In this document: positions 1-6,091 of the stretch, piece by piece
Layout of the letters: the number at the start of each line of letters is the position of its first letter
Numbering within the stretch: the first letter of the stretch is position 1
Origin: Actinoplanes liguriensis
GTDB lineage: Bacteria; Actinomycetota; Actinomycetes; Mycobacteriales; Micromonosporaceae
Direction: 5' to 3'
NCBI GenBank assembly: GCA_000715855.1
Contig: KL571329.1
Coordinates: 38,302-45,745 of the forward strand
DNA length: 7,444 bases
Notes under the pieces: model-generated
Seen by the model: only the letters and a program-made list of their open reading frames with translations
Told to the model about the DNA's origin: nothing
The model's database searches: none
Translations under genes and position numbers: made by a program

Positions 1-38
1 GGCGGCACCAACCCCACGAAGCCGGTCACGAACCGCAC
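1..38 (-). CDS. Start of an unidentified gene running off the left edge (partial)
   Basis: On the minus strand a GTG at 29-27 overlaps the TGA stop (28-26) of the histidine kinase in a GTGA arrangement typical of translational coupling. Another in-frame GTG at 38-36 has a GGAG five bases upstream and is equally plausible as start. Only 9 to 12 codons lie in the window (VTGFVGLVP from the inner GTG), too few to identify the product. NarL-type kinases are normally followed by a LuxR/NarL response regulator, so that is the expected neighbour, but the visible residues do not look like the start of a receiver domain. A true start beyond the left edge is also possible. Confidence 0.22.
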   Translation of the reverse strand, partial: MRFVTGFVGLVP

Positions 39-1255
39 GGCAGCTCCACCTCCATCGTCGTCGGCCCGCCCGCTGGACTGGTCAGCACGAAACGGCCATC
101 GTAGGCCTCGACCCGGCGCCGCATCCCGGCGAGCCCGGAACCGCCGCCCTCGTCGGCGCCGCCACGCCCGTCGTCGGTGATCCGCACCGAGAGCCGGTCG
201 CCGGCCCGGCGCACGACCACCTCGGCCGAGCCTGCCTGACTGTGTTTGACCACATTCGTCAGGGCCTCGGCCACCACGAAGTACGCGGTCGCCTCGACCG
301 AGATCGCACACCGCCCGGGCACGTCCACATCGATCCGGCACGGCACCGCACACGTCCCGGCGAGCCCGTCGAGCGCGCCCGCCAGCCCGCGGTCGTCGAG
401 CACCGGCGGCAGGATCCCGCGCACCACCGCCCGCAGCTCGGCGAGCGCCAGCTCGGTCGCGTCCTGCGCCCGGTCCAGAATGTCGGCGGCCGCGTCCGGG
501 TTCCGGTCGAGGGCCCGCCGCGCCGCCCCGATCAGCACGTTCAGCGCGACGAGCCGGTTCTGCGTGCCGTCGTGCAGCGATCGTTCGATGCGCCGCAGCT
601 CGACGGCGTGCGCATCGAGCGCCGCGGCGCGGGTGGCGGTCAGTTCCGCGACGCGCAGCGACAGGTCGACGTCGCCACCCGGCGGGAGCAGCCACCGCCC
701 GGGCAGCGCCTGCAGCCGGGCGATCCCCGGCACGAGCACCACCGTGAGCACGGCGAACACCACGCCGGCCAGCAGGACCCCGAGCGCCTCGCCGAGCCCG
801 TGGATCCGCCACCAGATCAGTCCCGGGCCGCCGAGCGACGGGTCGAGCGCCCGGAACCAGAGCGGGAACGTCACGTCCTCGACCGCGTAGACCGGCAGCG
901 AGATCCCGATCACGCCGAGCATGAACCCGACGGTGCCGTGCACGACGATCCAGCCCAGCTCGCGACGTACCGTCTCGTCCCGCAACGCTTGCCAGGCAGA
1001 CTCCGGCAGGGGCGGGGGCCCGATCACCGCCGGGCCCCACCGGGTCAGCCGTGTCCGTTCCCGATCAGCAACCGCCCGGACGGCGCGCAGCGCTCCCGGC
1101 ACGAACAGCAGTCCGACTCCGACAAGGGAGGCGGCCACCACGGCGACCAGCATGACCAGCGCCGCGAGCGCCGGCACCGACGTCGCGAGCCCGCCGACGA
1201 TGTGCTCCAGCCCGTCGACGCCGGCCCGCACCCTGCCGACCAGCCAACGCTTCAC
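26..1255 (-). CDS. NarL-family sensor histidine kinase (HisKA_3/HATPase)
   Basis: This is the membrane sensor kinase of a two-component system: it autophosphorylates on histidine and passes the phosphate to a response regulator. The protein has 409 residues. Hydrophobic segments near residues 24-53, 101-124 and 155-178 form an N-terminal sensor region resembling the 'putative sensor' domain of many actinobacterial NarL-type kinases, with almost no extracellular part. The dimerization and phosphoacceptor domain spans about 205-300, with phospho-acceptor H228 in RRIERSLHDGTQ. The ATPase domain follows, with N box EALTNVVKHSQA (330-341) and glycine-rich boxes DDGRGG and GGGSGLAGM (361-378). I chose the GTG at 1255 because GGAAGG lies nine bases upstream. 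The same frame stays open to 1783, but that extension is antisense to the next gene and looks non-coding. The stop overlaps a further minus-strand gene. Family call is firm; the signal sensed is unknown. Confidence 0.9.
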   Translation of the reverse strand: MKRWLVGRVRAGVDGLEHIVGGLATSVPALAALVMLVAVVAASLVGVGLLFVPGALRAVRAVADRERTRLTRWGPAVIGPPPLPESAWQALRDETVRRELGWIVVHGTVGFMLGVIGISLPVYAVEDVTFPLWFRALDPSLGGPGLIWWRIHGLGEALGVLLAGVVFAVLTVVLVPGIARLQALPGRWLLPPGGDVDLSLRVAELTATRAAALDAHAVELRRIERSLHDGTQNRLVALNVLIGAARRALDRNPDAAADILDRAQDATELALAELRAVVRGILPPVLDDRGLAGALDGLAGTCAVPCRIDVDVPGRCAISVEATAYFVVAEALTNVVKHSQAGSAEVVVRRAGDRLSVRITDDGRGGADEGGGSGLAGMRRRVEAYDGRFVLTSPAGGPTTMEVELPCGS

Positions 1256-1303
1256 CGCAAGAAACCTTCCGCCAGAACCCCCGAGGTCAACCCATTGTCC
1301 CGT

Positions 1304-1336
1304 ACGACATGAACCCGGCACGACGTGAAACCCGCC
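1304..1336. repeat. Tandem direct repeat, 16/17 bp, candidate operator
   Basis: Two adjacent copies, ACGACATGAACCCGGC (1304-1319) and ACGACGTGAAACCCGCC (1320-1336), match in 14 of 17 aligned columns, with two substitutions and one single-base gap. Their position between two divergent promoters suggests a regulator binding site, possibly for the response regulator partnered with the adjacent kinase. The repeat is seen directly; the regulatory role is inference. Confidence 0.5.
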
Positions 1337-1372
1337 GGCGGCATGGATGAACTTCCACGCGCGGCGACCGTC

Positions 1373-1378
1373 AATAAT
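1373..1378 (+). promoter_or_regulatory. Possible -10 box of the chaperone-caspase operon
   Basis: AATAAT matches five of six positions of the sigma-70/SigA -10 consensus and is the only AT-rich patch in this GC-rich spacer. It would place transcription start near 1385, giving a leader of about 30 bases that contains the ribosome binding site. At 16-18 bases upstream no good -35 hexamer is present, so it may be a weak or activator-dependent promoter. Confidence 0.3.
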
Positions 1379-1414
1379 GTGGACCCCTACCGCACCAGAA
1401 GGACAGGAACACCG

Positions 1415-1804
1415 ATGCCGAGCTGGCACGAGCTTCGTGAGCATGCCCGCACTCAATACATCGTGGACCGGATGGAGGACGACTGGTTCAGCCTGCAGTG
1501 GTCGTTGAACGACGACCGCACGCAGCGGGTCGTGGTGAGCCGTTACGAGGCCTTCGACCAGGAGTGGGTGGAGTTCCGCAGCTTCATCTGCGCCGAGGCC
1601 GAGCTCAGCCCGAGGGTCGCCGTGCGCAAGAACGACGAGCTCAACCTGGGCGCGCTCGCGCTCGACGCGGACGGTGACTACTCGCTCGTGCACCGGGCCG
1701 CGCTCGCCACCCTCGACCAGGCGGAGTTCGCCCTGCCGGTGCAGGCCATCGCGTCGATCGCGGACCGTTTCGAGGTCGAGCACGCCGCCAAGGACCAGTA
1801 CTGA
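1415..1804 (+). CDS. Small YbjN/secretion-chaperone-like protein, caspase partner
   Basis: This is a 129-residue, acidic, soluble protein with no signal peptide or membrane segment. It has the alternating strand-and-helix pattern of the YbjN / type III secretion chaperone-like fold: an N-terminal helix (1-20), strands about 24-44 and 52-64, a strand with GALALDADGDYSLV near 79-92, and a C-terminal helix (about 108-120). Residues 25-66 align by eye with residues 257-297 of the caspase-like protein encoded next, sharing for example WVEF..AEAELSP against FTEG..MEAEVGP. I chose ATG 1415 because AGGAA lies five bases upstream; the same frame is open from 1325, but the earlier start lacks a ribosome binding site. 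Its TGA shares one base with the ATG of the next gene, so the two are translationally coupled. It probably binds or regulates the peptidase. The fold assignment rests on pattern alone. Confidence 0.82.
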   Translation: MPSWHELREHARTQYIVDRMEDDWFSLQWSLNDDRTQRVVVSRYEAFDQEWVEFRSFICAEAELSPRVAVRKNDELNLGALALDADGDYSLVHRAALATLDQAEFALPVQAIASIADRFEVEHAAKDQY

Positions 1805-2919
1805 TGGCCGACGGGGACAGCGTCTTCATGCCGGCGGACTGGGCGAACGCCCGGCCCGGGCCGAAGCACTGGACCGCGGGCGCCCGCGGTGACGACCCCA
1901 CCGCCAGGGTCGTGCACGAGCCCGCCGGCGAGGGCCCGGGAAGCGGTAAAACTTTTTACTTCCTGTTCGGCTACAAGACCGCCAGCGAGCAGGACCGGGG
2001 CATGCTGGCCGAGGAGGTCGCCCGGATCGACGACGACATCGCGGTGCTGCGCGCCGCCGGGTACACGGTCGTCGTCGACCAGCAGGCCGTCCGGCAGGAC
2101 CTGCAGGAGGCGGTCGCTGCTGAGGGCACCGCCGGCGTCTACTGGAGCTCGCACGGCGCCGAGGACGGCCGCCTGCAGTGCTGCGACGGCGACATCATCT
2201 CCCCCGCCGACATCGACCCGGCAACCGTCACGCCCGGGTTGCGGCTGGTGGTGCTGGGCGCCTGCTACGTCGGCGCCTTCGCACCGACCTGGCGCACCGC
2301 GTTCGGCGGCCACCCGCTGGTGGCCGGGTGGGGGCGGCCGGTCACGCTGGCCCGCGCCGTCGACTTCCTCGAGGCCGGCGACGGGCCGGACGTCGGCCTG
2401 GACGACCTGATCGAGCGCTGGCTGCTCACCGGCACGCCGATCCCGCCGGTGCCGCCGGCCAAGGGCCTGTCGCCCGCCGCCGCCACCAACGGGCGGATCA
2501 AGGGCCTGAAGCGCCGGGTGGACGCGTTCACGGCGCACCTCGGCGCCTGGTCCGAGGAGCAGGACAACCACTTCGCGGTCACGGTGCCGCTGCCCGGCGG
2601 GCGCAGCCACGTCGTGCGGGTGTTCGTCGTCGACGGCGCCGACCCGTTCACCGAGGGCGTCCAGCTCTGCGGGATGGAGGCGGAGGTAGGTCCGACCTCC
2701 GCGCTGATCACGCCGGAACGGCTGCTCGCCGGTGTGGCCCGGCCCGGTTACGGCCGGATCGCGCTGGTCGCCGGCGACACCGGCGTGCCGCGGATCGTCG
2801 CGCAGTCGTTCACGCCGCTGGCCGGCACCTCGAGCCAGCAGCTCGCGGCGCACTGCTATCAGGTGGCGTTGCAGGCCGACGCGCTGGAGTTCGACATCTT
2901 CGGCACCGACGAGGGCTGA
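1804..2919 (+). CDS. Caspase-like (clan CD) peptidase with C-terminal chaperone-like domain
   Basis: This 371-residue cytosolic protein looks like a bacterial caspase-fold cysteine peptidase. After a disordered start (1-48) comes strand FYFLFGYKT (51-59), a helix ending in a 'L..AGYTVVV' strand (82-91), then strand and catalytic His in GVYWSSHGAEDG (111-122, H117), and strand plus catalytic Cys in RLVVLGACYVGAF (147-159, C154). The 37-residue His-to-Cys spacing and the order of elements fit caspases and metacaspase-like proteins; CHAT-type proteases are the nearest alternative. The peptidase core ends near residue 205. A proline-rich linker follows, and residues about 255-366 resemble the small protein encoded just upstream, suggesting a fused copy of the same domain. 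No transmembrane, WD40 or STAND ATPase region is present. The start ATG overlaps the upstream stop by one base (TGATG). Such peptidases cleave specific partner proteins and several act in bacterial defence or regulated death; substrate unknown here. Confidence 0.82.
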   Translation: MADGDSVFMPADWANARPGPKHWTAGARGDDPTARVVHEPAGEGPGSGKTFYFLFGYKTASEQDRGMLAEEVARIDDDIAVLRAAGYTVVVDQQAVRQDLQEAVAAEGTAGVYWSSHGAEDGRLQCCDGDIISPADIDPATVTPGLRLVVLGACYVGAFAPTWRTAFGGHPLVAGWGRPVTLARAVDFLEAGDGPDVGLDDLIERWLLTGTPIPPVPPAKGLSPAAATNGRIKGLKRRVDAFTAHLGAWSEEQDNHFAVTVPLPGGRSHVVRVFVVDGADPFTEGVQLCGMEAEVGPTSALITPERLLAGVARPGYGRIALVAGDTGVPRIVAQSFTPLAGTSSQQLAAHCYQVALQADALEFDIFGTDEG

Positions 2920-4054
2920 CCGGGGTCACGGCCCGTTGCCGACCGGTCCCCGCCCCGGCCGGCAACGCGTTCCCGATCGGGGTCGTTTTTCCCAAGCCAA
3001 TTGCGATGAGGGTACGGCGATCAGCGCGCGACCCCGGCAACCACGCCGAGCCGGGCGCGATCGGGACGAGCACCGCGCCGCGCCCGCTCACCCGAAGCGC
3101 GGCAAAAGGGAGCGGGTCACGCCCGGGAGCGGTGCCGCCAACGGCCGGCGTCGGCGGCGCGGCGCTGAGCGCGCGCTGAGCGCGGGCCAGGTAAATGGCC
3201 ACCGCCAGCACGAACAGCAGCGCGAGGCCTCCCGCGACCCGGGCCGGCAGGCCGGACAGGAGGCCGGGCCGGGCGTTGACCGTCCCGGTGATCCAGCCCG
3301 CCAGGTTGTCGGTGCGGGCGCTGAGGTCCGGGCCCTCGTGCGGGCAGGTCGGGCCGCTGCTCACCACGGCGACCAGGACCGGCGGGCTCTCCCGGAAGTA
3401 GGGGCCGCCGGAGTCGTGCGGGCAGGCGCTGGTGTCACGTCGCGGAGCGCGGCCGGAGATCTCCAGGACGGCGTCGCCGACGCGATCGACGACGAAGCGT
3501 CCTGTCTGCAAACGATCAGGAGTCGAGTTTCCGTCGCCGGACAGGCCGTACCCGGTCAGCCGGACCCGCTCCCCCGGCTTCGGTGCCGTGTCGCCGACCG
3601 TGAGCGGCGTGACGTCGGTGATCGGTTCGGCGAGCTCGGCCAGGGCGACGTCCGCGGTCTCCGCCTGCCGGGCGCCGACGACACGCACCTGGTGACCGCC
3701 GGAACCGCCGAGATCGGTACGTCCGACGGTCGCCGTCGTCTCCGCGGCGACGGTGCGGCTCACCCGCTTGCCGTCCGCGTCGCGGAAACAATGTCCGGCG
3801 GTAATCACCCACTTCGGCGCGATCAGCGCACCCGAGCACCAACTGTCCCGGCTGCCGTGGTCCTCGGTGGGGATGCCGGTCATGGTCAGCCGGACCGCGA
3901 ACGCGTAGTCGCCGTCGGGAGCGTCCTCGCCGTTCGCGATCGCCTGGGCGGGCTGGGCGCCGGCCAGGACGATCAGCACGATCGTGAGTAGGTTCGTCAG
4001 GAGACGGAGCAAGGGGGCACCACCGGAACGAGCGAAGGGACAGGGTGCGCTCAT
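2810..4054 (-). CDS. Secreted, C-terminally membrane-anchored S1 (trypsin-fold) serine protease
   Basis: The open frame encodes 414 residues. A signal peptide (about 1-38) ends in PAQA before IANGEDA, so signal-peptidase cleavage would directly expose an Ile N-terminus, as in active S1 proteases, with no propeptide. The triad is H88 (ITAGHCF), D135 (TADVALAEL) and S215 (ACPHDSGGP). Cysteines C73/C89 and C211/C237 fit two conserved disulfides. By counting back from S215, the specificity position 189 is Ser209, not Asp, arguing against trypsin-like Arg/Lys preference. Position 193 is His213 instead of the usual Gly. A C-terminal membrane helix (about 272-291) would anchor it outside the cell. 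Residues after about 300 are proline- and arginine-rich, and the last 36 codons are antisense to the caspase gene, so the true end may lie nearer 3100-3180, or the frame may be shifted. ATG 4054 is the only in-frame start after an upstream stop; its GGAG is only one base away, so initiation may be leaderless. Confidence 0.82.
   Translation of the reverse strand: MSAPCPFARSGGAPLLRLLTNLLTIVLIVLAGAQPAQAIANGEDAPDGDYAFAVRLTMTGIPTEDHGSRDSWCSGALIAPKWVITAGHCFRDADGKRVSRTVAAETTATVGRTDLGGSGGHQVRVVGARQAETADVALAELAEPITDVTPLTVGDTAPKPGERVRLTGYGLSGDGNSTPDRLQTGRFVVDRVGDAVLEISGRAPRRDTSACPHDSGGPYFRESPPVLVAVVSSGPTCPHEGPDLSARTDNLAGWITGTVNARPGLLSGLPARVAGGLALLFVLAVAIYLARAQRALSAAPPTPAVGGTAPGRDPLPFAALRVSGRGAVLVPIAPGSAWLPGSRADRRTLIAIGLGKTTPIGNALPAGAGTGRQRAVTPVSPRRCRRCRTPARRPATPPDSSAPRAAGSRCRPAA
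2934..2990 (+). terminator. Probable terminator of the caspase operon
   Basis: Fifteen bases after the caspase stop lies a strong inverted repeat: CGTTGCCGACCGG (2934-2946) against CCGGCCGGCAACG (2955-2967), 13 pairs with one A-C mismatch and an 8-base loop. Further on, CCCCG (2953-2957) can alternatively pair with CGGGG (2978-2982) just before a run of five T (2986-2990). Transcription from the plus strand probably ends here. The element lies inside the open frame of the convergent protease gene. Confidence 0.5.
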
Positions 4055-4146
4055 GCTCCGGAACGGGGTGTTCGGCGGCTGTCAGACGCGTGCTTATGAA
4101 GGTTTTATCCGGCGGCTGCGAGGCTGTTCGGTGGGCTTTCCTGCAG

Positions 4147-4201
4147 GGCCGGCTCCCCCCGGTTCCCGCGGGTCCGGCCTTCTGCGCAAGGCTGAGGCCG
4201 G
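4147..4201 (+). other. Overlapping GC-rich inverted repeats upstream of the response regulator
   Basis: The segment CCGGCCT (4174-4180) can pair either with upstream GGCCGG (4147-4152, six pairs) or with downstream AGGCCGG (4195-4201, seven pairs, with an inner CCTT/AAGG extension). The two hairpins exclude each other. If transcribed as a leader this could be a switch, but in DNA this GC-rich such pairings arise by chance easily. Confidence 0.25.
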
Positions 4202-4239
4202 TGCTGTTTGCCGGCGCTTCTTGCCGGCGCTGTTTGCCG
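4201..4239. repeat. Three tandem 13-bp repeats, candidate regulator binding site
   Basis: Three exactly adjacent units follow each other without gaps: GTGCTGTTTGCCG (4201-4213), GCGCTTCTTGCCG (4214-4226) and GCGCTGTTTGCCG (4227-4239). Units 1 and 3 differ at one position; the middle one differs from unit 3 at two. The array ends 29 bases before the response-regulator start. OmpR/PhoB-type regulators bind tandem direct repeats, so autoregulation is a reasonable inference, though a 13-base period is longer than their usual 10-11. Confidence 0.6.
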
Positions 4240-4256
4240 GATGAAACCAACCAACC

Positions 4257-4262
4257 GGAGGG
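4257..4262 (+). promoter_or_regulatory. Ribosome binding site that fixes the GTG start of the response regulator
   Basis: GGAGGG lies six bases before the GTG at 4269. An ATG at 4264 lies in another frame and only one base from this site, so it is not the start. Confidence 0.7.
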
Positions 4263-4268
4263 TATGGC

Positions 4269-4928
4269 GTGCGGGTCCTGGTGGCCGAGGACGAGCGGAT
4301 TCTGGCCGACACGATCGCCGAGGGGCTACGCCGGTTCTCGATGGCCGTCGACGTGGTCTACGACGGCGACACCGCCGCCGAGAAGCTCGACGTCAACCGC
4401 TATGACGTCGCCGTCCTCGACCGCGACCTGCCCGGTCGCAGCGGCGACGACGTGTGCCGGATGATCGCCGGCTCGGACTCCGGCACCCGGGTTCTGATGC
4501 TCACCGCCGCCGTCGGCATCCGGGACCGCGTCGAAGGCCTGGGCCTCGGCGCGGACGACTACCTGACGAAACCTTTCGCCTTCGCCGAGCTCGTCGCCCG
4601 GCTGCAGGCGCTGTCCCGGCGCTCGACCACCGCGCTCCCCCCGGTTCTGGAGCAGGACGGGGTGGTCCTCGACGTCACCCGGCACACCGCCGCCCGCGAC
4701 GGCCTGGTGCTCTCCCTGTCGCCGAAGGAATTCGCCGTCCTGCACGTGCTGATGCGTGCGGGTGGCCGCATCGTCAGCGCCGAGGACCTGCTCGAACAGG
4801 CCTGGGACGAGCACACCGACCCGTTCACCAACACGGTCCGGGTGACGATCATGACGCTGCGCCGGAAGCTCGGCGATCCGCCGCTGATCCACACCGTTCC
4901 CCGCGTCGGATACCGGCTGGGCTCATGA
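4269..4928 (+). CDS. OmpR/PhoB-family response regulator
   Basis: This 219-residue DNA-binding response regulator is activated by phosphorylation from the kinase encoded immediately downstream. The receiver domain (1-115) has the acidic pair E7/D8, phospho-acceptor D51 in VLDRDLPG, conserved T79 and K101 (YLTKPF). A winged-helix DNA-binding domain occupies about 125-217, with the typical LSPKEFAVLHVLM helix (150-162), the recognition-helix region TNTVRVTIMTLRRKLG (187-202) and the C-terminal hairpin HTVPRVGYRL (208-217). All key residues are present, so the protein should be functional. Its stop codon overlaps the kinase start as ATGA (4925-4928), the usual sign of coupled translation. The three tandem repeats upstream are a candidate autoregulatory site. 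Confidence 0.95.
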   Translation: MRVLVAEDERILADTIAEGLRRFSMAVDVVYDGDTAAEKLDVNRYDVAVLDRDLPGRSGDDVCRMIAGSDSGTRVLMLTAAVGIRDRVEGLGLGADDYLTKPFAFAELVARLQALSRRSTTALPPVLEQDGVVLDVTRHTAARDGLVLSLSPKEFAVLHVLMRAGGRIVSAEDLLEQAWDEHTDPFTNTVRVTIMTLRRKLGDPPLIHTVPRVGYRLGS

Positions 4929-6014
4929 CCATCGGCTCGCCCGCCCGGCGCATGCTGCTCGTCGGTGCTTTTCTTCTGACAGCGGCGCAGCTCGTTCCCT
5001 GGATCACGACCCGATTCCTCGGACTCTGGTCGCTTCGTGCCGTCGCCGTGCTCCGAGCCGCTCCTGGGCTCGCCGGGCGGCGACTCGTCGTACCTCTGTA
5101 CTCAGCTCTTCCGGCATCCCAGCATTCCGATCGCGCTGGTCCGGCTGCTGTTCCTGCTCCTCCTGGTGGCCGCGTGCATCCCGCTGGTCCGCTGGTGCCT
5201 GCGCCCGGTCCGGGACCTCGCCCCGCTGATCTCGGACGTCGGCCCGCAGAACCTGGGTCACCGGCTGCGGCCCGGTCCCGGCAAGGACGAGCTCGCCCTG
5301 CTCGGACGCGCGATCGACGAGATGATGGACCGGATCGCGGTCGGTTACGAGGCGCAGCGCCGTTTCGCCGCCGACGCGTCCCACGAGCTGCGCACACCGC
5401 TGGCCGTCCAGCGGACGCTCATCGAGGTCAGCATGGCCCAGACGCTCAGTGCCGACCAGCTCGAACTGCTCACCGCCCAATTGCTGCAGACCAATGAACG
5501 CAACGAGCGGCTGATCGAGGGCCTGCTCGTGCTCAGCGAGAGCGACCGCGGACTGATGTCGCGGACGAGGCTGCGGCTCGACGAGATCACCGCGGCGGTC
5601 GTCGACGCACACCGGAAACGCGCGGCCGAGGCGGGGATCACCATCACGACGCACCTGAGTCCGCGGCTGGTGCTCGGCGAGCAGGTGCTGCTGGAGCGCC
5701 TGGTCAGCAATCTGGTGCAGAACGCGGTCAAATACAACCGGGAAGAAGGAACCATCGACGTACGGGTGGGCGACGCCCCCGCGTTGACGATCGCCAACAC
5801 CGGCGACGACATTCCACCGGACGAGGTCTCGGCGCTGTTCGAGCCGTTCCGGCGACGGACGGCGGCCCGCATCGACCACAGCGGCGGGGCCGGGCTCGGG
5901 CTGGCGATCGCCCGGTCGATCACGCGGGCGCACGACGGCACGATCGCGGCGTCCTCCACCGGACAGGACGGTCTCCGGGTCGAGGTCAGCTTTCCTGCGG
6001 TCGCCGGCCAGTAG
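4925..6014 (+). CDS. HAMP sensor histidine kinase, frameshifted near the N-terminus
   Basis: This is the cognate membrane kinase of the preceding regulator. The ATG at 4925 overlaps the regulator stop and opens a frame with basic residues and a membrane segment (MTIGSPARRMLLVGAFLLTA). That frame then turns into non-kinase sequence, while the rest of the kinase lies in the +1 frame, open from 4980 and seen clearly from about 5034. The +1 part, numbered from GTG 5037, has a second membrane helix (31-50), a HAMP linker (RWCLRPVRDLAPLI, 52-65), phospho-acceptor H116 in DASHELRTPLA, N box NLVQNAVKYN (225-234), and ATP-binding boxes ANTGDDIPPDE and GGAGLGLAIA (253-291). The predicted extracellular loop is about 50 residues and holds two cysteines (SPC, YLC). 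One extra base or two missing bases between 4980 and 5090 explains the break. A short form starting at GTG 5037 is possible but has no ribosome binding site. The break may be a sequencing error. Confidence 0.85.
4980..5090 (+). other. Frameshift interval in the histidine kinase
   Basis: The upstream frame (from ATG 4925) and the kinase frame (open from 4980 after a TGA at 4977-4979) overlap in this interval, so the indel must lie here. A +1 step at TCG CTT CGT (5030-5038), with CTT re-pairing on TTC, would join the frames; that is the only site that resembles a known +1 slippage context. An assembly or sequencing indel is the simpler explanation. Confidence 0.6.
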
Positions 6015-6091
6015 CCGGCAATCCTCCACCGCGACCGAAGCCCGGCGACACCAGGAGTCGTTGCTTTCCTGCGCCCCGGTGGTTTCTTCCT

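Larger units (their letters stand above)
1256..1414. promoter_or_regulatory. Divergent intergenic region between kinase and caspase operon
   Basis: About 160 bases separate the divergent starts of the histidine kinase and the chaperone-caspase operon. Both promoters must lie here or just inside the genes. The region holds a tandem direct repeat (1304-1336) and a -10-like hexamer AATAAT at 1373-1378 on the plus strand, both listed separately. No convincing -35 partner or kinase promoter could be picked by eye. Confidence 0.5.
4055..4268. promoter_or_regulatory. Divergent intergenic region between protease and response regulator
   Basis: These 214 bases contain no gene I can support, although short frames cross them. 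They must hold promoters for the protease (minus) and the two-component operon (plus). Visible elements are three phased 13-bp repeats (4201-4239), overlapping inverted repeats (4147-4201), and an AT-rich patch around 4093-4108. No -35/-10 pair stands out on either strand. Confidence 0.45.

Noticed and set aside
1285..1290. TTGACC on the minus strand as a -35 box for the NarL-type kinase
   Set aside because: At normal spacing the -10 would fall on the ribosome binding site, and no matching hexamer is there.
242..1312. Long plus-strand frame opposite the histidine kinase
   Set aside because: It is rich in Arg, Pro, His and Gln with no recognisable domain, as expected for a shadow of a high-GC gene.
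1325..1414. Earlier ATG (1325) for the small chaperone-like protein
   Set aside because: It lacks a ribosome binding site, would run through the likely promoter, and ATG 1415 has AGGAA at good spacing.
1256..1783. N-terminal extension of the NarL-type kinase on the minus strand up to 1783
   Set aside because: It is antisense to the chaperone-like gene, has no kinase or membrane features, and a well-placed ribosome binding site marks GTG 1255.
1927..1953. P-loop-like GEGPGSGKT in the caspase-like protein
   Set aside because: The glycine spacing does not fit GxxxxGK[ST], no Walker B follows, and the segment leads straight into the first strand of the caspase fold.
1678..2853. Long minus-strand frame opposite the caspase-like gene
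   Set aside because: Low-complexity composition and no motif; the plus strand carries the coherent protein.
2178..3179. Arginine-rich plus-strand frame overlapping the caspase-like gene and protease tail
   Set aside because: Composition is that of an out-of-frame translation of GC-rich coding DNA.
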